Assembly: GCF_035582795.1 (NCBI RefSeq)
Contig: NC_134371.1
Location: 50,385,001 to 50,449,000 of the forward strand
From: Mycteria americana
Taxonomy: Eukaryota > Chordata > Aves > Ciconiiformes > Ciconiidae
DNA: 64,000 nucleotides
Direction of reading: 5' to 3'
The notes under the pieces are model-generated. The model was not told where the DNA came from, searched no databases, and worked only from the letters and a program-made list of their open reading frames with translations. Positions within the stretch are counted from its first letter, which is position 1, and every line of letters starts with the position of its first letter. The position numbers and the translations under genes are program-made. Positions 24,201 to 36,200 of this stretch are shown piece by piece.

Positions 24201-27200
24201 TCCTTCTCAGTGCACCTAATTATCTTTAAATATTAATGGTTTTAGTGGCTTGTTTAACTAGCAGGGAAGTTATTAATCTGAACTCAAAGCATATTCACAG
24301 TTCCAGATCTCAGTTATCCTCACTGATGCATTTGCTTCTATTTTTATTTTCAAATTTTCTACCTTATTATTTCAAGAAATATTTAAATAGCAAAGTACTC
24401 GGACATTGTTATATTCACAAAACTATTTCATCGAAAGAGGTTTAATTAAAAACCTCCTTCCTCTGAATAGAGAAATATTTTCCCAATGAGATTACATGAT
24501 AATTTTTTAATTAGTTCTTCAGTAATCACATAACTCAATTAAAAAGCTAGTGTAATGAAAGAGCTAGAATGACAAGTGAGATTTTAAAACCTAGTCCAAT
24601 AAAAAGTCCTCATTATTCCAGGGGAAAAGGTAGGTGTTTTGGTTTTTGTTTTAAAGAGTGCATGCTTGATTAACACAGAAGGTTTTCCCTCTGCTGCCTT
24701 CATACTTTACCATACGTTCACACGAAATACATACATCTCCACAGAGATGATACTCAGTCTGATTTCCCATCTTTCCACGTTATTCGTAACATGATCATTT
24801 GCTTCCATAAAGCATCAAGGATGCAACCATACCATCGCATGCCACCGCTGCAGCTATCACTATAGTAGTGGAACCACGAACACCGCAGATCTGTTCCTTC
24901 TTTGCTCTTCACACTGCTATATCAGAACAGCAGCACTGCATATACAACTTACACTCTGTGAGCCATCTCTACAATATTCATTCTGCAACCGCATGCCTGG
25001 TATTACGTTTCCTGTGACTAGAAAAGGTGACCCCAAGTGGCAAAAAAAGGCATAATCAATATGTTAACAATCCACATTTTCCTAAATGGCTAGCACACTG
25101 ATACCCAGTTTGAACCCAGATTTCACCAAAATTTGAAGGAAAAGGGCATGTGAAATTTGTTAGATCTTCTCTTTCCTAATAATAAAGAGCAACAGATAGT
25201 TTGAACAGCTCAATGAGATCCGATAGGAAGGGCGGAGCAGCTCTCTCCCCCTGAACACCCTCCTTTGTCTTCCCTTCAGTCCGTGTTTCCCCCTGCCAGG
25301 TTCTCCGGGGATCTTGGATTATAACATACCTTGTCTTCTCTAGTTTTCAAGCACTGATGGCAACAAGGCCCCAGTTAACAATCCGGCAGGTAGCAACAAA
25401 TACTTATTTACCCATTGTTTGCACGATGGTGTTAAAGCCCGCACAAAACCATACTCTCTTCTCCTGACAAAGTTCTCCTTTAGTCTCAGAAAACTCAGGA
25501 GTACCTCAGAATTAGGAGATTTTCACATTGAACATTAAGCTTCTTACCAGACTTTCTTTCCTCGGTATGCTTCAAACAGAAAACAGATTCTTCTTGCTGC
25601 CCTTTTAACTCTTAAGAGGAATGGACTGAGAACCTCAGAGAAGGGGCTGAAGTCTTCTAGGAGCCCTGGAAGATGTGTTACTACTGCACGTGGCATAAAT
25701 TGAGCTGTAAAAGCCCTGTAAATTATGTTGAAGTACAAGCTATGTTTAGAACTGTGATAACATGCTATCTGTCCAGCAGCAAAGGAAAAGAAAGGCATGG
25801 CTAGAAATAGCTGGAATGCAGCCGTATTTGTAACAGGGGCTATTTGGGGCTTTACATGCTTTGAGTTCTGCTGAGCTTGCCTCAAAAAAGCAACCCAAAA
25901 GATAACTTTTGAGGGAATGACCTTCCACTCTAGAGGCACAGGCACAAGAAGTTGGAACAGGTCCCAGGTGAGGGTACCGCATCTCTCAGGCAGGTCACCA
26001 CACTATATAACAACCTCGGGGACAATAAAATACATGGCATACACAGGAACTACGACTGTCTATCAGACCCACCTGTTCAAGTACCTTCTATGCCACCAGC
26101 ATGATGCACCCCAGTGCCTCAGAGGAAGTTTACAGAGGTAACACACTAAGCATGAAGAGATTTTTGTGAGTATTGAAGCACTAACCTCATGCAGCCTTTT
26201 CAAAATTCTCTGCTTAGGACTATTATAGATAACTATTCTAATATAAAAAAAAAATCTACTTTAACTTTTTTATTATCTTGTTAGTATTTGTGGGTTAAAA
26301 AAAAGACAAGAATGTCAATGTGTAGATTTGACCTTGGCCCTTAATTCCCTACTAAGCTCCCAAAAAAACTGCTAATGGTTCCTGGCTTTCCAGATAAGTC
26401 CTGTTGCAATACATAAGACTGCATCTGAGTTTTAAGCCTCCAGCACACATGCCTTTCTTTTTAACCATTATTTTTCCAAATACATTAGCTTATCAGCCCT
26501 TCCATAGATACTTCATTATCTTTCAGAGTTTTACTAAGTCTGTCACATCAGCAGCTTCTGACACAGCTGTTTTTAGCTCTCTTGCTTTTGTGCCAATACA
26601 TTCCTGCACTAGAATACCACAATAAAGTAAATAAATAAAGGCTACCTTATTTTGGGGAGCATCTTCACACTACTTACCTTGTCATGATTCACAACGATTA
26701 AAATTAGTCAAATGGTTTTTAGCACCTGCTTGCACTAAACCATTCAGTCTAAGGAAATGAAGGGTATATTTGGTTACATAGAAGAACGTCTCTTCAATTG
26801 CACACGTGGAGTGTCTTTTCCAGAGCAGTATCCCCCAAATTTTCTCTAGTCAAGCTTAAAAAATTAGCTGTAATTTGTGCCAAACTCTAGTTATTTTAAT
26901 GCAGAAAACTTGCTCAGTCATGTAGGTGGAGTTCCCTATTTCTAACCAAGTAAACCAATCTCGGCAGTCTTAGTTTTGTCCAGACAGCACTGACCTCTTT
27001 TTTCCAGTTCTGTTCTATTTTGGTGTGGCATCATGCGTGGATGCCACTTCTCTCCCAGAACGAGGGATGGGTGGGGAATAAGAATGTTGGTTTGTGGACA
27101 AGGAAAGTGGGGAAGGGGGCTGGGCACCACTGCACAAGAGCTCCTTTTGCCAGTAAAAGCCATTGTGTTGAATCTTTATGGTTCAGACTTGCCAAAGGTC

Positions 27201-30155
27201 ACTAAGAGTGAGGTTTCTAACCACTGCGAAAGAAACGGTGATTGTTAAGCCTGGTTTGTGAAAGATACATTCCACAGAAGCGGAGTGCCCAAGTTCCCCT
27301 TCTCTCCTATTTTAAAATACCAGCTGGATGATTATTCTTCCACTGTTGCATTCCTCACAGGATTACTGGCAAAATGTCTTAGTTTCCAAAGTCAATCCCC
27401 ATGGAATTTCACCAGATGTTTAGGCATATTATTTCTATTTAAACCCTGAATCTGTCATATTTTTCAAATTATTCCCTTAAGACAGCTTCTGTCTGTGAAG
27501 TTCCAGGCTGCTTGTCATCTGGCTCTGCTTTTGCATACAAGGAAAGAAAATGATGCAGCAGTTCAAAGATGGCTCAGCAACTTTGAAGATAAGGTTTCTA
27601 AGGTTTTAATGTCAAAGACATATTGCTTTCATAGTAACCTAGCTTGGCTATATTTCTCTTTCAAGATGAAACAGTTTCATCTTATGTTTGAATGCACATG
27701 ACAGGATGCGTTTCATCAGACCATATAAACCAACATATTATAGGAACCTGTAATGTGCACAGCCATTCTAAACTTCCAGGTGAAGTTTAAGACATCATTA
27801 ATAAAAATCTGACTGTAACCAGCGCAATAGCAAGAGCCTGGAACCACAACATGTGAAGGGAAATCCAACCAACCTCCTCCCAAAACAGCTGCACATCACT
27901 GATTCATAAAACTAAGAAACCTCTTTCCATGCTCATGAAAAGGACTGGCACAAACCAACTGGTACCTACACCTAATAAAGAAGCAAATACATTATACATA
28001 GAAATAAGTGTTTTGAACAGCAGCTTTGTAAGCAGAAATTTGAACTTGCACGCTGTTGATTTTCTTCTTGACAGACAAAAGTTGCAGTTTATTTTTTCTA
28101 TAAAACCAAGGTAACTTTTTCCCCCTACTATTTTTCACAGTTGGATTTCAGGTGATCATTATCATGGACATTTCTATGACATCTCATAGTATGTATGATA
28201 ATTATATATAAATTTTAATAATGGATTTTTAACTCCTATCTTGATAAGACATCTTAAATGTTTTTTCACATTTCTATACCACTTCAGAACACCAAAGATT
28301 AGGTGACGCGCTGGTATCTGTTGAGTCTGAAGAGAGCTGAATCCTATGGAAGGATCACTAAATTAGTTCTTTCTCACAAGTCCTAATCCACAGGATATTT
28401 ATTCTTTATAGATTTAAGAAACATGAGGATTGAATTCCCTATTCTGCAGAAGCATAATAAGTCATTTAAGTTGTCAATACTAGATGCGATTTAATTAAGA
28501 AGCCTGTCAAGTAAGCGTCATGGTAGCACTACACGCTGCTTTGTTTTTCACTAGTCATCTTCTCTAGTATACAGTACAGAGCTAATGAAGTGGCAAGACG
28601 TCCAGAATTTACTTATAGCACAAGTCACTTTCAAATGGTGCTGAAGTAATCTTATATTTATTTGGGCCGTCCAGCCAGGTGTGTCTACTCCACTCTATCT
28701 GTGCCACATTTGGGCAAGAAACATCCCTGCAACATGCATACTGGCTAGGAGGTAGCTTACACTGCCAACTTTTCCCAGAAGAACTACAAGGGTCAGAGGT
28801 AGGTTGGATTTTTGTGTGCATTTCCTGCTGGGGTTTTTATTGGTAAGAAAAATATATCCCATTATGCAATGAAGCATGCTTTGCACTTGGGATGGAAGAT
28901 AACAAGATTCACAGTGATGTTCTGTTCATCTTGCAGCTTATTCCAGTCTCATGCTAGTCCTGTAGAAGGCACCATCACCTCCCACCATCACCTCTTGTCT
29001 TCATCAAGAAAGCTTAATTTTTGCTGAGAGGGGACAGCTGTCTGGAGCTTTACTAAACATTCAGAAATACTGGACCAAGGCTACTGAACATCCTCAAAAG
29101 ATGGTGGACTGATCCTTGAAAAGGAGTTTGAATTTGTTGCTCCATGGTTTTAGTTCTACTGTTCCAGGAACTGATGTTTTTCCTCTACATAAGGAAGAAT
29201 TAAAGTGTTGAGGTATACAAACCAAGCATTTGGAATGAACTGAGTAGCTGAGAGCCCAGAGTTGAACAAGTAACAGACTTCACACTCCTCTAAATATTAA
29301 AGTATTAAACATCACATCCACAACACAGAAGTTCCTTTTTTTCTCTCCAGCTCATCAGCTAAGCTGAATGACACTTAGATTTTTAGACTGCATCCTTGGA
29401 TGAGGAATTTCCTTTCAAAGGGAGCTCTACCCTTTAAGAATGCTACACAAATACACTTGTTGCAGAGCTAATCTCAGAAGGAAAAATCAGTACTAACTAA
29501 CATTAGAAAACACTGATCACAAGAGAAGACCCTTAGAAATCAGTTCATTCAAGCATATCTTGGTTTCACTCTTACACTACTGAGTTTCCAGTATCCTGAT
29601 AGCTGGTATATCTACCACAATAAAGAAAAACATTAAAAATCACAAATACAATAAAGGTGGAGAGGGATTATCCTATTTTCCTCAAAGTACAAAGATTAAG
29701 GAGCACTCAGAATTACTACTACATTAAATACTGATATCATGTTAACCTTATTCAGGCCAGCACTCTTCTAAAAATCAAGAAACTTGAAGGGAAAAGAAGT
29801 GGCCAGCAGACAAAGGAGAGAGAGGAGAGGTCAGAATCAGTGCAGACTTAACACAGATCAGTGCACCTACAATCCAATTGCTCTAAGTACATATCTTCAA
29901 GTACTGAGCTCATGTTTTTTGTTAAGCCTACCACTGGATGGCATCATCTGGCAGATTCCGGGGTGAATTTCAGACAGTACTATGGACTTTATAAGCTGAA
30001 GACAAGTCAATCAGCTCATTAAGTAACTTGAGATTTGTTGAGCATGCATTCACTGTATTGTTACAAAATTCCTAATCACATCATCAAGAAACATAAAAAG
30101 CCTAGATATATTTTATCTTTAGATTTATTATTATTTCAGAGGCACTTAATGTCTT

Positions 30156-30196
30156 ACATTTATATAGCGCCATTTCCCCCTCCAAAGCACTTTACA
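30156..30196 (+). repeat. Ancient interspersed repeat fragment (tatatagcgcc ... aaagcactttaca)
   Basis: catttatatagcgccatttc followed by ccaaagcactttaca resembles an old vertebrate interspersed-repeat motif (recalled form: tttatatagcgcctttc ... aaagcgctttaca). The exact family is not certain. A copy in the opposite orientation lies about 0.6 kb away. Confidence 0.45.
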
Positions 30197-30779
30197 GTAT
30201 TTACATACAGGAATGTTTCCCACCACTGTTGAAATGCAGCCATCTGACTATTACCAGTACCATCTTCAAAGCACCAACAGTTTGAGACTGAAAATATTCA
30301 TCAGTATTTTGTCTTACTAAGATAGTTCAGAATTCCAATTTACAAACTTCCAACTTGTGCTATTAAAAAGACCTAACAGCTAAAATACAGTATCACAGTG
30401 CAATTCTGCAACAGAACTGAGACTTGGTTCATTTTCATTAGATTTTTTTACAATCTTTCATTAGACCAAGTCTATCTCAAAATACTTTAATGTAAGGCCT
30501 TTTGAGAATATCGTTCTAAAACATCATTCTTTTTTACTTTCTTCATAAGCCTCCCTTACAATAAGCACAGAAGAGTTATTTTTCTTTCCTTCCAGTATAT
30601 TTAGAAACACTAAGTCCTGACCCTAAGGAGATACTAGCATCCTCAGTTTCAATGAACTTCAGGGCATCTAAAGGCAAACCTATTCCTCCTTGGTTATGGA
30701 GTTGGATTTTTAATTTTTTTTTGTTTTAGTTTTTAAAATAAATCCAAGATTACACAAAAATGTTATTAACCAATTCAAT

Positions 30780-30820
30780 TGTAAAGTACCTTGGGATTGG
30801 CTGCTGGGGTGCTATATAAG
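30780..30820 (-). repeat. Inverted copy of the same ancient repeat motif
   Basis: tgtaaagtaccttgggatt, followed by ggtgctatataag, is the reverse complement of the pattern at 30156-30196, with divergence. The two may be separate insertions or the ends of one rearranged element. Confidence 0.4.
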
Positions 30821-31548
30821 TGTTCTGTGTGTGGTTTTGCTTGTCAGTGTTAAAAATACATTAAAGTATCCCAACACTACTCCACTGCAAAGTCTGCCCT
30901 AGTCACAAGGATAATAGCCACTTTCTCATTTTAGAGATTTTTTTTTTCTTTGTCTCTCTAAAAGGCTACTAAAACATCCCTTCCAAGAGAAGAAGTTGCA
31001 TTTGTGCTGAGAACTTTCACAAAAGAAAAAAAAAAATAGTATCTGGCATCCCTATTTTCATGGTTACAATTAAAAAAAGACTACCACCTCACATACAGCG
31101 TGCTGCTACCTGCTACGTTATGGCTGATGTGAGAATCTGAATGAACAGAAAAAATTAGTAAAATGAGATATCTATTTGCCTTCTTGTGGACCAAGCACAA
31201 AAATTTATTCTGGTACCCTATTCTCTTGAATATGCTACACTTCAGAGAGCCTTTTTTGATTTTCATTGATGCATTATACTATGAATCTACTGTGGTCACT
31301 AGATTCTTATACCAGGATAGCTGTTTGCATTTGAGCACTATGAAAGAACAGTAGTACTGACAGGTATGGGCAAGAACTATGATAAAAGGAAAAATATTAA
31401 CAGGTAGCAATTTCAACCTGAAAGATGATGACTAATCAAACTGGGTAAAAATTAACAGACAGCAGTGCATCCAAGTACATATCCATTTTATAAAAAATTG
31501 TTTTTGTTTTTAATCTAAACCCTTGATAAAAGATGCACAGAAAACAGA

Positions 31549-31554
31549 TTTATT
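31549..31554 (-). terminator. ABCD3: Candidate distal poly(A) signal of ABCD3
   Basis: AATAAA on the minus strand is followed by a T/G-rich stretch (tctgttttctgtgc). It would give a 3'UTR of about 1.6 kb. The choice between this and the proximal site cannot be made without transcript data. Confidence 0.45.
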
Positions 31555-33051
31555 GCATATTTTATGCATGCCTTCATGTAGTGTATTCCTATATGTTATA
31601 CGGAACACTAAAAAACTATTAGACCTTCACTGTACAACAGGTATGGCAAATTTTTGTTTTAAAGCCTAAATAGCAATTCAGTTTGAGTTATACTTCTATT
31701 CCCTGATCACAAAAATCACCTTGCTGCATTTATGTTTGTCAAAGTCATATGGCAAGCACAGTAATCATTTGTATGGAAAAAAATGGTTACAGTAAACTAT
31801 TTGAAGAGTTTGGTTTCTTCAAGGGGATTTGGCAGCTGGAACAAGAAAACCAACAGGGACTAGAGATCCTCAGACAACAGCGAGAATCACTGACAAATAA
31901 TTTGTATCAGAAATCAAGAAACCTCATGACAAATAAGAGAACAACTGCGAAGGACGAAAGCATCATTTTAGGCTTCACAGCCCAGAACACCAAACAGGAA
32001 GTACCATTATCACTTACTTTCAAACTCATGTCTGAAGGGCAGCTAAAACCATGAGATCTGATTTTTTGAAGAGAGAGAAAAGGAGGAACTCAGAAAAAGC
32101 AACTGCTGTATTACAGGACTGAACACACACAGGACAGACAACAGTCTGCTATTTCACAGATTAACATTTTTGAGACCATTCTAACCCCTACCGATTTCAA
32201 GAGAAGAATGATTGGACCCACATTCTTTTCTCTGTTTCTACTTGTGGGAGCCATTCATTTCTTCAGAACTGAAAACATGCGCAAGATTGTCTGATAACAA
32301 GGAACATCACTTTTCTTTTCCCTTTTGGTTTTTTGGTTTTTGGTCAGTCCTTTCCTCCCTCAATCTCCTCTCAACTCTTCATTACCATAGTATTTCTCTG
32401 ACAGAAAAAGGGCAGCTGGGGTGGCGGATGGATGAAGCTCTTGCTAAATTGGGCAAGAATGGGATTGCTGAGCACCAGAGAGAATTGCATGGACAAACAG
32501 ATGTTAAAGAGAATCCAAAACCCAGCAAAGAACAAGCTTAATTTTTTTAGCAGAAGGAATTAGTTTTGTCTTTTAGGTTCAGTCCATCCTTTATCCGCAA
32601 GGGCATATTGGCTACATCACAAGGCTTGGTCAAGGAAAAGGCTTTTTCATTTAACAGGGCACATATCTGAAGATGGGAGAATGTCCTGCATCATGTGAGA
32701 TAACTCAGAAATATGCATAGAACAGAGCAAAAATCCAAGACTGCTTTGCAGGAACAAGAGAGGTAGCAACCCTAATTTTAACAGGGCTTTTCACTGAAGG
32801 GAAAGAAGGTCTACAAAAGTCAAATCAGCTGATTTCAAATGGTTTGCATCCCAGGATGAATCAGGTTACACTGATTTAAGCCCAATTTAATTTAGGCAGG
32901 TTTTTAAACCACAAGAATAAGGACATTCTTAGTACATATCAATAATTAAACCAACATATACACAATTAGCAATATCCTACATAATAGTAAACGCTTAACA
33001 GCTTGTTTTGGGTTATCCTAGTTAATTTGTTTAAAAAACAAGCTGAGTAGT

Positions 33052-33057
33052 TTTATT
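33052..33057 (-). terminator. ABCD3: Candidate proximal poly(A) signal of ABCD3
   Basis: AATAAA on the minus strand lies about 70 bases after the stop codon. If used, it gives a very short 3'UTR. The sequence just downstream contains a T-rich stretch but is otherwise unremarkable. Confidence 0.45.
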
Positions 33058-33124
33058 GTACAATGTCTGCCATTCTAAACACTTCCTGTAATCATCAGTC
33101 TTTGAAGCAGTTCAGTTCATGACT

Positions 33125-33202
33125 TTAAGATCCAAATTCAACTGTGTCTTCAGTTATTTTCTTGAACTCGTAGTTTCCTCTGCCATCCATATGCAAGTAA
33201 AA
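33125..33202 (-). CDS. ABCD3: ABCD3 exon 23 (C-terminus, stop)
   Basis: Residues 636-660 and TAA. It begins [13 protein letters not shown] and ends TVEFGS, as in human. The acceptor is tttatttcag. Confidence 0.96.
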   Translation of the reverse strand, partial: FYLHMDGRGNYEFKKITEDTVEFGS

Positions 33203-36200
33203 CTGAAATAAAAGAACATGTTATCAACCACCTAAAAATTACCAGGTCTATAAATGCCTAAATAAATTGTATTTTGAAGTAGTTCTAATGCAAAATCTTA
33301 AACTCAGCTAACCAGAGGGTAAGCTTCTCCCACCTCATGTTTCATTAAACTTAATTGCCTCTGGAAAAAGAGTTAACTTTTTGTTCATATCATCCATCGG
33401 TCTGCTAATGGTCACACCTAGACTTAACACCGCTATCTTGGCTTTTGTGACAATATACTTAAGGTACACATTCATCTCCGTGTATTAATTCAGCATTTTT
33501 CGACACACATACAGTCTGTCTGCATAAGAAGTAGTAACAATAGTAAAATCTTAGTTTGGAAGAAAAGAAGTCCATGTATTAGAGATTAACTTTTTTTAAT
33601 GTGTAGATATATTAGGCATCTTGAAAGCAAAAACTCCATGCTGTTTACTGGATTCTGGTTCAAGGCTAAGAAAGAAGACTGAAGTATCTAGTGAGCCTTT
33701 CATATTTTTAAGGCTACTTTTACAGATACATTTAAGGATTTTTGGTTACTCTTCCCTTCATAACTAGAAGCTTAAGAATATTTCAAATAGTGCAACTGGA
33801 TTAATAAAGTAAAACCTTCTTAAAAAAAGACAGAACATGACCTAGTAGGATGTAAAATGAGAACACCTTGAATTGTAAAGTCAATTTAATAGAAAGTCAA
33901 ACAACAAAACCCCTACCACCTACAGGTATCCTTAGCAAAAGCAAAGACTACATACATCATGATGTTTCCAGAGTGACTTTCTGTGGGAGACAGTGAAGAG
34001 AGTGATGCCAACCTACATAAAGAATACACACACAAATAAAGCAGTTAGTTTTTCTCATGAGTTAGATGTTACTTATTTTTCAGCATGGTATCAGCTGAAG
34101 AGCTTAAATTCATAAACACAAACTTCAAGGCTCTATTATTAACAGTATACATATGTAACCGTAATACAAGATTTTGCAGTAAAAAAAAAAAAAAGGCAGG
34201 ACGGATTTATCTTTAATTGATTTCACCATTCTTTTGCTCCTAATGATGGCAAAATGTAGAAAGAACTGGGCAAAGGAGGTAAGGTAGGAGGCAGGTAAAA
34301 CATTAAACCTGGTGATTAAAATAAGTCTACTTTAACAGCAAAACCAGCCAAAACCACAAAAGCTATTAATGAATTATAAACTTAATGTGAATTTAAATTC
34401 TTTTTAGAATTTAAAGGTGAATAATCTTCCTCTGTTTCCTTGCAACTCAGTTAATTATGTATCCCTAACAGTAGCACCAATTAAAGGGCAAAATGGCTCT
34501 GATGGTAAAACAGGATAACATATTTTCTTTCTGCAAGGACAGATTAACCAGGAATTCTATTTTTCAGTAACATGCATTAGTCGCTTGGCAACAGTAACTC
34601 TAAAATAAAAGTACAAATGAACATTCAAGTTAACCGAATAACAAGTATATGCAAAACAGACTTAGAAAATTGTCAGGGTATTGATATTAATGTGGTAAAA
34701 TTAGTTCAAGAAAGAATGTCCATTCTTCTGCAGAGTCCTTATCTAGTGTCAATTCACTACCGCAGAAAGCTCCTTAGGTTTCCACTTCAAGTTTCAAGCA
34801 CATATTTCAGTGCATGCACAGTTTTGCTCCATTGCCATTCTGAGAATACTGCTACTCAATAATTAATGTTATTTCAAGTCCACTCTTTCCCAGGCTAGGG
34901 GTGTGAAATTGAATTTTATTGATATTTCACATGGCACTACAGGGAATCTGAAAAGGTGAGTATAAGAGGGAAAGGAAAAAGAAAACTATATTTAATATCA
35001 TGTTTTCCTACAGTGCTTGGCTTTTCATATCTCAAAATAGATGGAAATGTGAATTTCCAGCCTTTCACTTCTGTTGACATGGCCAAAAGAAACAACAAAA
35101 AAGTATAAAATTTTAGATTATTTGATCTTCACTTGACATTCTAAGAGTTTATCTGGAAAAGTAATGTTACTTACCAGTTAAGTAAGAGTTCTCTGATATA
35201 CGGAGGCCACATGTACTTCTAAATTATATTAACACTACAAAAGAATTACTGAATTCTAGTGTGCATAAAGGGTCCTTACATGCCCTTCTAAGCCTTTTTT
35301 TTTTTTGTAATCTGCACTAGGCATAAGGAAGAGTGCATCTTGCATCATTTTAAGTTTCTGTTAACATACAGAAGTATAATTCTAGCAACAAAGAGCTTAC
35401 CTTTCGGCAGTGGCTGTAGATGTAGCCTTCTACATCAACGCTAACAGCACTGGTGCATTCATCCAGAATTGCAAACTGAGGCTTATGATAAAATAACCTT
35501 GCCATCTGGAATGCAAACCAAAACACTACTGTGGATACAGAACTACAACCAACAATGCAGTGTTAGAAGTTAAACTAAGAATTAGTGTCCAAAAATGTAC
35601 TGTGGCAAGGGAATTTCTTTTAAGTTGGCACCCACTGAAGCCTGACAATCTGAGAGCTGTATATCATCTTTCCTTTTTTTTTTTTTTCAAAAACCAATTA
35701 TTTTAGAACTTCTGTTTATATAACTGAAGTGTAAGGTGTGGTAAAAGGGCAACATTTCCTATTGAATTTTGAGTACAATAGGCACTATTTTAGGCTGTTT
35801 TCTCAGTATTCAGGTATTACACATTTTGGGGGTTTCTTCTTTAAGTAAAATATTTAGATTTTAAAAAATTGCTTACAATTCAGATTACATTTTCAACCTA
35901 CGTCCTGTATTTGTTAAATATGTATGCTTTTGAGACATACTGCCATTCTCTGTTTTTCTCCCCCGCTGAGTACATCCATCCAATCCTGAACACTATCCCA
36001 GCCTCCTTCACGTTCCAAGATTTGACCCAGCTGGACATTGTCCAAGTACTCCTTCAGCACCTTTTATTGAAACAGGAATGACAAATAGACCTTAAGTGAA
36101 CTTAATAAAGAAATTATTGAAAAAGGTTATAAAGGGTTATACTGGTGTACTATCAACCCTGATAAATATTAAAAACAAACTAAGTGCAGTGTTTTTAATA

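Larger units (their letters stand above)
20801..31545. other. Intergenic region between F3 and ABCD3, no gene recognised
   Basis: This is AT-rich non-coding DNA between the two convergent gene ends. Open frames are short (at most about 133 codons) and none resembles a known protein or forms a phased exon chain. The features seen are an A23 run at 21255-21277, scattered homopolymers and two ancient repeat fragments in opposite orientation near 30.16 and 30.78 kb. Confidence 0.6.
31549..33124 (-). other. ABCD3: Probable ABCD3 3' untranslated region (longest form)
   Basis: Non-coding sequence follows the ABCD3 stop on the minus strand. Two AATAAA hexamers could end it, one about 70 bases and one about 1.6 kb downstream of the stop. 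Short plus-strand frames at 31749-32054 and 32212-32541 lie antisense here and show no recognisable protein features. Confidence 0.45.

Noticed and set aside
31749-32541. Two plus-strand frames of 101 and 109 codons near the ABCD3 3' end
   Set aside because: They have no recognisable domain, no splice context and no promoter-like sequence. Frames of this length occur by chance in such a region.
35869-36081. 70-codon plus-strand open frame
   Set aside because: It is the antisense shadow of ABCD3 exon 20, where the ABC signature is encoded on the minus strand.
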